The position numbers and the translations under genes are program-made. Under the pieces are notes generated by a model that saw only the letters and a list, made by a program, of their open reading frames with translations, had not been told where the DNA came from and ran no database searches. From positions 1 to 54,088 of the forward strand of contig PYVH01000010.1 in NCBI GenBank assembly GCA_003030785.1: a DNA stretch of 54,088 nucleotides, written 5' to 3'. Position 1 is the stretch's first letter. Each line of letters begins with the position of its first letter. Of this stretch, positions 1 through 7,947 are shown piece by piece. This DNA is from Marinobacter sp. B9-2 (GTDB lineage: Bacteria > Pseudomonadota > Gammaproteobacteria > Pseudomonadales > Oleiphilaceae).

Positions 1-55
1 ACGTCCGCAATTGTACCCAGTTGACCTTTACGTCCCGGAAGTCGTTTCAGGCCAG
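1..55. repeat. Left arm of exact 55-bp inverted repeat
   Basis: Bases 1-55 are the exact reverse complement of 4070-4124; the match stops at base 56, and the left side is cut by the window edge. The arm covers the stop codon and last two sense codons of the truncated tmcA. An exact 55-base match beginning at the very first base is what a contig end overlapping its neighbour in a k=55 assembly graph looks like. A true inversion site is the alternative. Confidence 0.9.
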
Positions 56-1189
56 CAGAAAAAGTTGGGAAACCAGGGTTTCCAGGGGATCGTTCTTCGC
101 CCATCTTATCGGCTCGGTCAGTGTCACCGACTGCCAGTGGGGCGTTGACTGCTCCAACACCTGTCGGAAGCGAATGGCGAAGCCACGTCCAGCGCCTTCG
201 TAGCCATGGACCGTGGTTGAGAACGCCACCCTGGGCCAGCCCAGTAGCACTGACTTCAGCAGGGGTGCCGGAATGGCAGCAGCCTCGTCCACCAGGACCA
301 CCTCCGCTTCCGGGCGCGAGGCCAGTAACTCACGAACCGGCACAAACTTAAGACGCCCTCCCGACCGGCTTGTCAGCGTCCCGGCGCTCACCTCACCCAG
401 CTGATCCGCCAGAGCTTCGCGGGCATGGCGAAACAGGGTATCGACATTCTGTTGCGATGGCGCAGTAACAACGATTTCCTGCCTGCCTTTCTCCAGTAGT
501 TCCGCTGCCGCCATACCCAGAGCGGCGGACTTGCCCCGGCCCCGGTCTGCCGTGACAACCAGCGGCCGGCGTCTTCGGCCGAGACCAAACCAGACCAGGC
601 GCTGGATCAATTGCTCCTGATCACGGGTTGTTCCGATCCGGAAGCTTTGCTCCGGTATGGGGGGCATGGCCGGCAAGGGCGATTTAGCGCTGCCGGTGGA
701 TATGCGAATCACGGCTTCATGGTCGGCGAGAATGCCGGCCATGCGCGCCGCAAAGGGATGTTCCCCGTCATGGTCCAGACCGGTTCTCGGATAATCCGGG
801 TCAGCAAACCGGTGCCACTCAGCCAGCGGTGGCATCAACCAGAACAGCAGGCCGCCGGCGGTCAATGCCCCTGAGAGCGCCGCGAAGGCATCCGGTGGGT
901 TTCCCTGCCAGCCATCCCAGATAATCACGGAAACTTCACGGCCGAGCCATCGCCGGGCGTCTGAGACCGCAATGGGGGTCAGCCGCGGATCGGGGCTCTG
1001 GTCTGCCGGTCCGGTCCAGAGGCCGGTGTGGAGTTCGAGCTCCGGTAACAGGCCAGAGAGCCACTGGAGGTTGTTTTCCCGATCGCCCTCAAGCAGGACC
1101 AGCCGGCGTTCGCCGTTGGCGGCAAGACTGGTCTGCAGGGCTCGCCAGTCCGTCATATCCGGCTTGGCGTCGGGTCCGGGCTGGCGCAT
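47..1189 (-). CDS. tmcA: tRNA(Met) cytidine acetyltransferase, C-terminally truncated
   Basis: TmcA uses ATP and acetyl-CoA to make N4-acetylcytidine at the wobble base of elongator tRNA-Met. The N-terminal domain and the helicase-like ATPase domain are present: Walker A ADRGRGKSAA near residues 214-223, a DEAAAIP box near 301, and the family signature TVHGYEGAGRGF. The reading frame then stops after LFLLA at about 380 residues, where family members run to about 670. The GNAT acetyltransferase and tRNA-binding C-terminal domains are missing. The stop lies inside the inverted repeat at the window edge, so truncation may be an assembly join, not a mutation. The chosen ATG overlaps the TGA of the upstream DUF2237 gene (TGATG), implying translational coupling; an ATG 11 codons later (MTDW) fits the family start equally well. 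If the truncation is real, the product should lack acetylation activity. Confidence 0.85.
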   Translation of the reverse strand: MRQPGPDAKPDMTDWRALQTSLAANGERRLVLLEGDRENNLQWLSGLLPELELHTGLWTGPADQSPDPRLTPIAVSDARRWLGREVSVIIWDGWQGNPPDAFAALSGALTAGGLLFWLMPPLAEWHRFADPDYPRTGLDHDGEHPFAARMAGILADHEAVIRISTGSAKSPLPAMPPIPEQSFRIGTTRDQEQLIQRLVWFGLGRRRRPLVVTADRGRGKSAALGMAAAELLEKGRQEIVVTAPSQQNVDTLFRHAREALADQLGEVSAGTLTSRSGGRLKFVPVRELLASRPEAEVVLVDEAAAIPAPLLKSVLLGWPRVAFSTTVHGYEGAGRGFAIRFRQVLEQSTPHWQSVTLTEPIRWAKNDPLETLVSQLFLLA

Positions 1190-1566
1190 CAGCTGAGGTC
1201 GGCACCGTGGGCTTTGAGGTCGTCGAGGGCGCACTTTTCCAGGGCCGCCTGGTGGGTGGCACGCAGGCGCACCCGGGGCGCGCTGCCGGCTTCAAACGCT
1301 TCCTGCCAGCGGGCGGCGCACAGGCACCAGCTGTCGCCAGGCTTCAGTCCCTCAAAGCCAAATTCGGGCCTGGGGGTGCTGAGGTCGTTGCCCTGGGCTT
1401 TGGAGAATTCGAGGAATTCGGCAGTGACTACCGCGCAGACGGCGTGCAGACCAAAGTCATCGGGGCCTACATTGCAGCAGCCATCGCGGTAGAAGCCGGT
1501 AATCGGGTCTTTGCCGCAGGTTTCCAGTTTTTCGCCCAGTACGTTTACTGATTCTGCTATTTCCAT
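1189..1566 (-). CDS. DUF2237 family protein
   Basis: This 125-residue protein matches the DUF2237 family over its whole length. The cysteine-rich core is visible: CGKDPITGFYRDGCC, then HAVCAVVTAEFLEFSK, then GDSWCLCAARWQEA. No biochemical function is established for the family. The conserved cysteines could bind metal, but that is inference. There is no signal peptide, so it is probably cytoplasmic. It is the first gene of a two-gene unit with tmcA, whose ATG overlaps this stop codon. The start is an ATG right after a purine-rich stretch (ggaaaa). Confidence 0.85.
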   Translation of the reverse strand: MEIAESVNVLGEKLETCGKDPITGFYRDGCCNVGPDDFGLHAVCAVVTAEFLEFSKAQGNDLSTPRPEFGFEGLKPGDSWCLCAARWQEAFEAGSAPRVRLRATHQAALEKCALDDLKAHGADLS

Positions 1567-1597
1567 TTTTCCAGACCTTCAAGTTTCGGGGGCAGTA

Positions 1598-1703
1598 AGT
1601 TGGGATAAGCCTTTCCAAAACACGCTCCTTGCGGCACATCCATGTGGCGCTTGGGCTCCGCCATCCATGGCTCCGCACAGTTTTGGAAAGGCTTATCCCA
1701 ACT
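1598..1703. repeat. Palindromic intergenic element, 24-bp arms
   Basis: Bases 1598-1621 and 1680-1703 are perfect 24-bp inverted arms around a 58-base centre. The centre contains smaller foldbacks built round CCATG (acatccatgt, ccatccatgg). It lies between the divergent DUF2237 and helicase genes. The shape, a long palindrome with CCATG in the loop, resembles mobile palindromic units scattered in Marinobacter-type genomes and the second element at 7947-8026. It could also terminate antisense transcripts or form an RNA hairpin. Confidence 0.85.
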
Positions 1704-1804
1704 CACTGTCGTACCTGTGAGTTATAGTCCAACGGCCATAATGAGGACTTTCAATTATGCGGCAGCGGTATCCGCTCTACCAGCAGGCCGTTACAATACC
1801 GGCC

Positions 1805-4078
1805 ATGCCGACCGAACCCCAAATTTCTGATACCACCAACCTTCCGGATTACCTCACCGATGAACAGCGGGCGATTATTACCGCCGGCTATGAGCATTCG
1901 GTGATTACCGCCGTGGCAGGCAGTGGCAAGACGTCGACGCTTGCGTGGCGGATTCGGTACCTGCTGGAACAGGGGCATGATCCGGACCGGATGCTGGTGT
2001 TGATGTTCAACCGCAGCGCCCGGGTGGATTTCGAGCGCAAGCTGCAGGAGGTGTGTGCTCAGAGTGGGTTGGCGTTGCCGGAGATCCGGACCTATCACGC
2101 CATGGGCTTGCGGCTGTACAAACGGTTTGTGCGGGAGGGCTATCTGCCGGGGTTTTCAGACAAGATTCTGACCGAGCAGGAGATCAGTTTTCAGGCCTGG
2201 CAGTTAACCCGGCGGCTGGCGCCGGAGGATCTGGCGGATGAGATACGGCGCAACAAGAAGGATTTTGTCGAGACGGCGACGGGGTTTATTGATCTGGTAA
2301 AGACAACACTGTCACCGGCGGAGATCGTGTTTGAGGAGTTGGGGTATTCGGACAAGCACAAGTACCTCATTGATCTGTTCCACAGCTTTGAGCAGTGGCG
2401 TAAAAGCCAGGGTCGGATCAGTTATGCCGATATGCTGTATGAGCCCGTGATGGCGATTCACCAGAACTCTCCGTTGCAGCGGCTGGTGGGCAACAAGATG
2501 GATCTGATTCTGGTGGATGAGTACCAGGACACCAATGAGATCCAGCATCTGCTATTGCGATACGTGGCCGGAGACCGGGCCCGGGTGACGGTGGTCGGGG
2601 ACCCGGACCAGACGATCTATGAGTTCCGTGGCGCGAAGCCCGAGTTTATCCTCAAGCGGTTCAGCGATGAGTTCGAAAGCCCGCTGGAGCAGACCCTCAG
2701 TTACACCTTCCGCTACGGCCATCGGGTGGCGTTGCTGGCAAACCATCTGATCTGCCACAACACCGGACGCAAGGATGTGCTTTGTCATTCCCACCCTTCG
2801 ACGCCCGGCACGGAGATCACCCTGCATCGGGCGGAGAGCGATGCCGATACGGTATTGCAGGTTCTTCAGGGCCAGTCGGAACCGGCTCGAGCCGGAACGG
2901 CGATCCTGTTCCGGGTCTGGAGCCAGAGTGTCCCCATCGAGCTGAAATTGCTGGCCAGGCAGATTCCCTACCGGATTGATGCCGGCAAGGGCGCCCTGTT
3001 CAGCCGGGAGGTGCAGGCGATCACCGCGTTGCTGATGGTGGTGACCGGCAAGCTTGAAAATCTGCCGGACGAGGATCGGCTGGAACTGGCACGACAGTTG
3101 TTGCGTTTCCCCCACGTTGGCTTGAAAGAGCCCGAACTGGAGCAACTGGCGCGGTTCCTCGCCGGGTTTTCCGGCGGCTGGCACGAGCGGTTGCTGGCCA
3201 TGGATTTTGACGCCCTGGCACCCATGGCGGCCCGCAAGTTGCGCAAGCTGGGCGAGGTGCTTGCTCAACTTCGCAGCTATGGGGGTCCGGTGGCCGGATT
3301 GATCAGTGTCTATGCCGAACATACAGACCTCTACGAAGGCATCCGGAGCCTGGCCCTGACCCACGAGAGCGCCGAGGAGCGGATTGATACCGTGCAGGGC
3401 TTTCGGCAATACCTGAAAAGCCTGGATGTCACCGCCGAGGGTGCCCTGGAGCATCTGAAAGCCCTGAAGCAACAGGCAGGCGAAAAGCAGCAGGGGGGCG
3501 TTTTGCTCTCGACCATTCATCGCACCAAAGGCCTGGAATGGCCAACCGTGATTATTCCCGGCCTGCAGGAGAAATACCTGCCCTACAGCCCGCGGCCCCA
3601 GGACGATGCCCGAGGGTTTCTGGAGAGCGAACGGCGGCTGCTTTATGTGGCCATGACGCGAACCCGCCAGCAGCTGCATCTGATAACCCGCCCTGCCAGC
3701 AAGCAACCGCATCTGGACGGCGATCTGGGCCCGAGCCGGTTTGTGGAGGAATTCTGCTTCTCCCTGGCCGAGGAGTTCGGGCGCTGGCTGGATGAACGAA
3801 TCCCGGCCGAGACTTCAACCATCCGCTTGACCGCGCCCCTCACGCCGGTCAGCCAGCGCTATGCCGACCGGGAGAGCGTCACTCTGGAAGGCCAGGCGGC
3901 AACATCTGCAAATTCGATGGAACCGCTCTGGCATCAGAAGCGTCTTAGCCACGCTATTTTCGGCCCCGGCTCGGTAGTTTCCGAGGATGAAAGCTCGTTC
4001 GAAGTACACTTCGACAACGGCGAAATTCTCAATTTCAGTAAGAAGAGCGCGCACCTGTACTTTACAGCTCTGGCCTGA
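1805..4078 (+). CDS. UvrD/Rep-type superfamily 1 DNA helicase
   Basis: An ATP-dependent 3'-5' DNA helicase of the UvrD/Rep/PcrA superfamily, 757 residues from the chosen ATG. It has Walker A AVAGSGKTS near residue 36, the Q-motif region LTDEQRAII just before it, Walker B LILVDEYQDTNE, VVGDPDQTIYEFRGA (motif III), STIHRTKGLEW (motif V) and LLYVAMTRTR (motif VI). The tail HAIFGPGSVVSEDE...VHFDNGEI resembles the Tudor-like C-terminal domain of PcrA/UvrD that contacts RNA polymerase. The set of motifs is complete, so it should be active in repair or removal of replication/transcription obstacles. The sequence is too divergent for me to say uvrD or rep. No strong ribosome site precedes the ATG, and an in-frame start lies 16 codons upstream. 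The last codons overlap the right arm of the 55-bp inverted repeat. Confidence 0.92.
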   Translation: MPTEPQISDTTNLPDYLTDEQRAIITAGYEHSVITAVAGSGKTSTLAWRIRYLLEQGHDPDRMLVLMFNRSARVDFERKLQEVCAQSGLALPEIRTYHAMGLRLYKRFVREGYLPGFSDKILTEQEISFQAWQLTRRLAPEDLADEIRRNKKDFVETATGFIDLVKTTLSPAEIVFEELGYSDKHKYLIDLFHSFEQWRKSQGRISYADMLYEPVMAIHQNSPLQRLVGNKMDLILVDEYQDTNEIQHLLLRYVAGDRARVTVVGDPDQTIYEFRGAKPEFILKRFSDEFESPLEQTLSYTFRYGHRVALLANHLICHNTGRKDVLCHSHPSTPGTEITLHRAESDADTVLQVLQGQSEPARAGTAILFRVWSQSVPIELKLLARQIPYRIDAGKGALFSREVQAITALLMVVTGKLENLPDEDRLELARQLLRFPHVGLKEPELEQLARFLAGFSGGWHERLLAMDFDALAPMAARKLRKLGEVLAQLRSYGGPVAGLISVYAEHTDLYEGIRSLALTHESAEERIDTVQGFRQYLKSLDVTAEGALEHLKALKQQAGEKQQGGVLLSTIHRTKGLEWPTVIIPGLQEKYLPYSPRPQDDARGFLESERRLLYVAMTRTRQQLHLITRPASKQPHLDGDLGPSRFVEEFCFSLAEEFGRWLDERIPAETSTIRLTAPLTPVSQRYADRESVTLEGQAATSANSMEPLWHQKRLSHAIFGPGSVVSEDESSFEVHFDNGEILNFSKKSAHLYFTALA

Positions 4079-4124
4079 AACGACTTCCGGGACGTAAAGG
4101 TCAACTGGGTACAATTGCGGACGT
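4070..4124. repeat. Right arm of exact 55-bp inverted repeat
   Basis: Exact reverse complement of 1-55. It starts in the last three codons of the helicase gene and runs 46 bases past its stop. Both tmcA and the helicase therefore end with the same codons for Leu-Ala-stop. Beyond 4124 the sequence leads into the ompA promoter region. Confidence 0.9.
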
Positions 4125-4143
4125 AACAATCCGTATCATTTTT

Positions 4144-4172
4144 TTGTCTTTTTTGGCTTACTAGCCTAAATT
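4144..4172 (+). promoter_or_regulatory. Candidate sigma-70 promoter for the OmpA-family gene
   Basis: TTGTCT (4144-4149), a 17-base spacer, and TAAATT (4167-4172) sit about 70 bases before the ATG in an AT-rich pocket. The match to consensus is moderate and based on sequence alone. Confidence 0.4.
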
Positions 4173-4238
4173 CCGGGTATACAAGCACTTTTCATGAAGA
4201 AGTGCGGTACCACAACGACAATGAACAGGAGGTTCTGC

Positions 4239-5438
4239 ATGAACGTCATGCGTCCGATTTCCGCGGCTGTCCTGGCCGCCACTCTGGCAACCCCGGCCAT
4301 CGCCGACCGTCAGGAAACCGTCTATATCAACCCGTTTGCCGGCTTCCAGCTGTTTGATGACAAGCGCGATCTGAGCGAAACCGGCACCTTCGGGGTTGGC
4401 GTGGAATACCGCTTCCGCCCCCACTGGTCAGTTGAGGCGCTGTACTCACGTGCCGATGCTGATCGCAAATACGTGGCAGGTGAATCCGAATTTGACGAAG
4501 TCAGGGTCGATGGCACCTATTACTTTGCGGGTCCGGACGAGGCCTGGAACCCGTACGTGTCTCTGGGCGCCGGCCATGCAGATTTTGGTTCGGACAATAG
4601 CGGCGTGCGGACCGCTGGCAGCAATCATGACGAAACCCGGGTGAACGTGGGTACCGGCTTCCGCTACAACATCAGCGACGCCGTATCACTGCGCGGCGAC
4701 CTCCGTGAGTTCCACGGCATTGACGAAAGCACCTTCGATACCCAGGTTTCTCTCGGTATCAGCTTCGCCTTTACCCGGACCATTGCCCAGGCAGCGCCTG
4801 AGCCCGCAGATTCTGACGCGGACGGTGTTCCCGATTCCCGGGATCAGTGCCCCGGCACTCCTGCAGGCGCAACAGTTGACAGCGATGGCTGCGAACCGGA
4901 TTCGGATCGCGACGGCGTTGCTGACAGCCGCGATCAGTGCCCCAATACTCCACGGGGCGCGGAAGTTGACAGCCGTGGCTGTGAACTGGACAGCGATAAC
5001 GATGGCGTGGTCAACAGCCAGGATCTGTGCCCGAACACCACCGCCGGCGCAGAAGTGGATGACACCGGCTGTGAGGGTGTAACGGAAACCATCCAGACCT
5101 TCGCCATCGAAGTGCAGTTCCCGACCAACAGCTCTGTGATCGGCAACGCCTACGACAGCGAAATCAGTCGGGTTGCTGACTTCATGCAGGAAAACCCGGA
5201 AACCATCGTTGAGATTGCCGGTCACTCCGACAGCCGCGGTGACGCCGACTACAATCAGTTCCTGTCCCAGCGTCGCGCCGAGGCGGTTGCTGGTCGTCTG
5301 ACCGGCCCCCTGGGAATTGATCCATCACGGGTGGAAGCCGTAGGTTACGGTGAAGAGCAGCCGATTGCGTCCAACAACACAGCAGACGGTCGTGCTGCCA
5401 ACCGCCGTGTTGAAGCGCGCATTCAGGTTCGCCGTTAA
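4239..5438 (+). CDS. OmpA-family outer membrane protein with calcium-binding repeats
   Basis: A 399-residue outer membrane protein that should tether the outer membrane to peptidoglycan. Order: signal peptide (about 1-22, cleaved after AIA), an OmpA-like eight-stranded beta-barrel (about 25-185), three thrombospondin-type-3-like acidic repeats (about 191-278, each DSDxDGVxxSxDxCPxT and a GC pair), and a C-terminal OmpA domain (about 287-399) with the peptidoglycan-binding core GHSDSRGDADYNQFLSQRRA. The repeats likely bind calcium and stiffen a periplasmic linker, as in Pseudomonas OprF. The ATG at 4239 was chosen over an upstream in-frame ATG because AGGAGG sits six bases before it. It appears to be a single-gene unit ending at the terminator at 5465-5488. 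Confidence 0.93.
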   Translation: MNVMRPISAAVLAATLATPAIADRQETVYINPFAGFQLFDDKRDLSETGTFGVGVEYRFRPHWSVEALYSRADADRKYVAGESEFDEVRVDGTYYFAGPDEAWNPYVSLGAGHADFGSDNSGVRTAGSNHDETRVNVGTGFRYNISDAVSLRGDLREFHGIDESTFDTQVSLGISFAFTRTIAQAAPEPADSDADGVPDSRDQCPGTPAGATVDSDGCEPDSDRDGVADSRDQCPNTPRGAEVDSRGCELDSDNDGVVNSQDLCPNTTAGAEVDDTGCEGVTETIQTFAIEVQFPTNSSVIGNAYDSEISRVADFMQENPETIVEIAGHSDSRGDADYNQFLSQRRAEAVAGRLTGPLGIDPSRVEAVGYGEEQPIASNNTADGRAANRRVEARIQVRR

Positions 5439-5464
5439 GTAACGGACGCTACCTGAGTGGATTG

Positions 5465-5488
5465 AAAAGGCGCCTACGGGCGCCTTTT
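5465..5488 (+). terminator. Rho-independent terminator after the OmpA-family gene
   Basis: AAAAGGCGCC, a four-base loop, then GGCGCCTTTT make a strong GC stem flanked by A and T runs. It lies 27 bases after the stop codon and should work in both directions. Confidence 0.9.
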
Positions 5489-5515
5489 CTGTTTCTGGAA
5501 ACACGCGAGGAACCG

Positions 5516-5995
5516 ATGCTCAGAGCCATTGCCGTGATCTTTACCCTCTCAGTTCTGGCGGTGCCGGCCCAGGCCCAGGTTTTTCGCTGCGAACAAAACG
5601 GCAATACGGTGTTCTCCGACCAGCCCTGCGGGGAGAATGCCGAATCGATTGAGTTACGGGATAACCGCATTGGCGGCAGCTTTGATCAAAACCTGCCGGC
5701 GCAAGAGGCACCTGATCCCGGGGAACAGGCCGAAGAGTCAGAACCCGAGGAAGAGGCCGGCACCTGCCGGTTTATCAATTCCACCGATCTTCGCCGTTAT
5801 CTGGTTCGGGAGCAGGTGGTCCGGGGCATGACCCGGGAGCATGTTCGCCGGGCCTTCGGCAATCCGCCTGAAACCTACACCAGCCCGCAGGAAGTCTGGA
5901 TCTACCAGACCCGCTATTACGGCGCGCTGTATGAGCTGACCTATGTGTATTTCAGGGATGGCTGTGTTGAACGGGTAGAGTATCGGGAACCCTGA
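5516..5995 (+). CDS. DUF4124 exported protein with BamE-like C-terminus
   Basis: A 159-residue secreted protein. A signal peptide (LRAIAVIFTLSVLAVPAQAQ) is followed by the short DUF4124 motif (VFRCEQNGNTVFSDQPCG), a Glu-rich linker, and a C-terminal half starting CRFINSTDLRRYLVREQVV. The stretch RGMTREHVRRAFGNPPE then resembles the opening turn of BamE/SmpA-like domains (GMTxxxVxxxxGxP). DUF4124 is a common periplasmic module of unknown role; coupling to a BamE-like fold suggests an envelope job, but that is inference. The ATG at 5516 follows GAGGAA. Its 3' end overlaps the 3' end of the opposite-strand methyltransferase by 44 bases. Confidence 0.82.
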   Translation: MLRAIAVIFTLSVLAVPAQAQVFRCEQNGNTVFSDQPCGENAESIELRDNRIGGSFDQNLPAQEAPDPGEQAEESEPEEEAGTCRFINSTDLRRYLVREQVVRGMTREHVRRAFGNPPETYTSPQEVWIYQTRYYGALYELTYVYFRDGCVERVEYREP

Positions 5996-7226
5996 CCGCA
6001 TCGAGTAGCAGATTACGGGGCGTCAGTGACCGGTTGCAGAACTGACCGAGACGTACCCGGTAGCCTTGCTCCTCCAGATAGATCGCGTAATCGAGCACCA
6101 TCCAGAGTTCCAGCGGGCGTCGGAACAGGTGCCTCACCAGCTCATGGCGGCGAACTTCCGCCAGCCGACGCTCACCAAATGCCAGCCATGCATCGAAGTC
6201 CACGCTGCCCGGTAATTCGAGGTGTTTTTTCGCCGCCGCCCATCGGCAAAAGGCCGGAAAGCCTTCGTTCAGCAGCCGGGCAGGATGTGAGGGCACTGGC
6301 AGGTATTCGTCATGCCCTCGCAGGAATCGCTGCAGACCATCGAACCCGAGGCGCCACTGACTGATACGCCGGGTCTGCTCACGCACTCGTGAAGGCGCTG
6401 TTACCGTTTCCTGCACCGCCAGCCGCAAGTCGTTTCGGCCCGGTTCCAAGGCCTTTTGATAGCCCGACGCCCGTCTGGAAAGAGGCCGGTAAATTGTCTG
6501 CTCGGTCAGGTGGTAGCAGCAAGGTGAAATACTCAGCCTCGGCAACCCGGCCTCGCTACCCCGCTTCAAAAGCTGTCTATGCAGGTCGCCGCAGGCATGG
6601 AGCGCAACGCCGTGGTGACTGTCGGGGAGCGCCAGATCCGCCGCCATGACATCCTGGCAGCCGATCGACACCGGATCCCCGAAGTGCTGGGCCAGACGGT
6701 TGCCATCACGCACCAGTTCCGAATTCCACTCGAGACCCTGTATCTCACCAGGGCAAATCGGCGCCAGCGTCCGGGACAGATGACCCTTGCCGCAACACCA
6801 ATCCAGGGCAGAGTGTTCCAGTGGCACCAGTGCGGCGGCAAAGGCACCCGACTGCAGTCGCTTCCGGCCGGGCATATCCGTGGCCCGGATTTCCGGCAGG
6901 GTCGCCTCCGATGCTTTCTCGGCTGACGGCAGAAGCTGCGGCAGCTGCACCATGTCGGCATAAGCTTCCAGGGACGGCAGCCACCGGGATGCCCGGGCCG
7001 CCAGTTCAACAGGGGCGTCATCCAGATGCTGGCATTCGGCATCCGTTAGCTCCGCCAGCATTGTGGTCAGCTGCGGATAAGCTTTTGCCCAGGCCGGTTC
7101 CGGGGTCATGAACGGCGCCGGTTGCCAGAAATCCCGGTGCTGCACCAGCCAGTCGTTCAGCTGCTGCCATCGCTGGTAAAAAGATTCCGCGCCGTGGTGT
7201 AAACTCGCCGCCGGAGGTAACGTCAT
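5952..7226 (-). CDS. SAM-dependent methyltransferase, Methyltransf_32 type
   Basis: A cytoplasmic methyltransferase of about 424 residues. The SAM-binding motif I is DWCCGKGHLSR, and a later SISPCCYH motif is typical of the Methyltransf_32 (GSTCD-like) family, whose substrates in bacteria are unknown. The first 120 residues are Trp- and Leu-rich with no recognised domain. The start was placed at the ATG at 7226, which overlaps the ATG of the divergent RNA methyltransferase by two bases; a purine stretch AAAGG lies upstream. Reading further upstream would run through the neighbour's coding strand. The 3' end overlaps the DUF4124 gene. An RNA or protein substrate is possible given the neighbour, but unproven. 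Confidence 0.82.
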   Translation of the reverse strand: MTLPPAASLHHGAESFYQRWQQLNDWLVQHRDFWQPAPFMTPEPAWAKAYPQLTTMLAELTDAECQHLDDAPVELAARASRWLPSLEAYADMVQLPQLLPSAEKASEATLPEIRATDMPGRKRLQSGAFAAALVPLEHSALDWCCGKGHLSRTLAPICPGEIQGLEWNSELVRDGNRLAQHFGDPVSIGCQDVMAADLALPDSHHGVALHACGDLHRQLLKRGSEAGLPRLSISPCCYHLTEQTIYRPLSRRASGYQKALEPGRNDLRLAVQETVTAPSRVREQTRRISQWRLGFDGLQRFLRGHDEYLPVPSHPARLLNEGFPAFCRWAAAKKHLELPGSVDFDAWLAFGERRLAEVRRHELVRHLFRRPLELWMVLDYAIYLEEQGYRVRLGQFCNRSLTPRNLLLDAVRVPDTLPVQHSHP

Positions 7227-7947
7227 GCAACTGGCCTTTGTACTTGTTGAACCCAAGGTTCCGGAAAATGTCGGAGCGGCCGCCCGAGCCCTGTGCACCA
7301 TGGGTTTCGGCGAGCTCTGGCTGGTCAACTCGGATCTGCACACCCGCCCCGAGGCCCACTGGCTGGCCCATGGCAGCGACCACATCCTGGACAATGCGCG
7401 CATTTTCCCCGATCTGGAAGCGGTAAGAAACTCCGTAGACCTGCTGATGGGCACCTCCGCCAAGACGCGGCATCAGCGCCAGGATTGGCACACGCCCTCA
7501 GGCTTGCGGGAAGTGTTGGCTACCAAGGGCTCATCTGTGGCCACGGCCGCCCTGGTATTCGGGCGTGAAGACCGGGGCTTATCGAACGATGAACTTGCGT
7601 TGTGCGATCTGCTGACGGGCATTCCCATGAAAGTCGCCTACCCTTCCCTGAACCTTGCCCAGTCGGTGATGCTCTATGCCTGGGAAATGTCCGGGCTCTC
7701 GGAAGCTATGGATAACGAATCTGAGGCTGCCGATGAAAACCGTCTTGGCGCGCTCCGCAGTCGGCTCGAAACCCTGCTACCGGAGCTAGACACACCGCCT
7801 GAGGGGAAGCTGTCCCAGTGGGTTTTCGAGCGGCTGCCATTGTTGTCTGACCGGGATATCGGGTTTGTTCATACGCTGTGCTCGAACATTGAGCGTAAGC
7901 TTGGCTCTCAGGCGCGCTCGGCTTCTGAGAAGGAGCCGAACGGATAA
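7225..7947 (+). CDS. SPOUT-family RNA 2'-O-methyltransferase (TrmJ/LasT type)
   Basis: A 240-residue TrmH/SpoU-class methyltransferase. Visible motifs are PENVGAAARALCTMGF (motif 1), ALVFGREDRGLSNDEL (motif 2) and PSLNLAQSVMLYAWE (motif 3), which form the trefoil-knot SAM site. The pattern WLAHGSDHILDNARIFPDL is closest to E. coli LasT/YjtD; TrmJ proper, which methylates position 32 of tRNAs, is the nearest alternative. The C-terminal helical extension (about 165-240) resembles the TrmJ tail. GGAGG lies eight bases before the ATG. It is divergent from the Methyltransf_32 gene with overlapping start codons, and ends at the palindromic element at 7947. Confidence 0.88.
   Translation: MQLAFVLVEPKVPENVGAAARALCTMGFGELWLVNSDLHTRPEAHWLAHGSDHILDNARIFPDLEAVRNSVDLLMGTSAKTRHQRQDWHTPSGLREVLATKGSSVATAALVFGREDRGLSNDELALCDLLTGIPMKVAYPSLNLAQSVMLYAWEMSGLSEAMDNESEAADENRLGALRSRLETLLPELDTPPEGKLSQWVFERLPLLSDRDIGFVHTLCSNIERKLGSQARSASEKEPNG

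Noticed and set aside
2552-3712. Long open frame on the minus strand inside the helicase gene (386 codons)
   Set aside because: Composition-driven shadow of a high-GC gene; low-complexity Gln/Gly-rich product with no motifs, while the plus strand has complete helicase motifs.
4070-4124. Integron attC site or transposon terminal repeat
   Set aside because: The 55-bp repeat lacks the attC core sites and has no transposase or target-site duplication.
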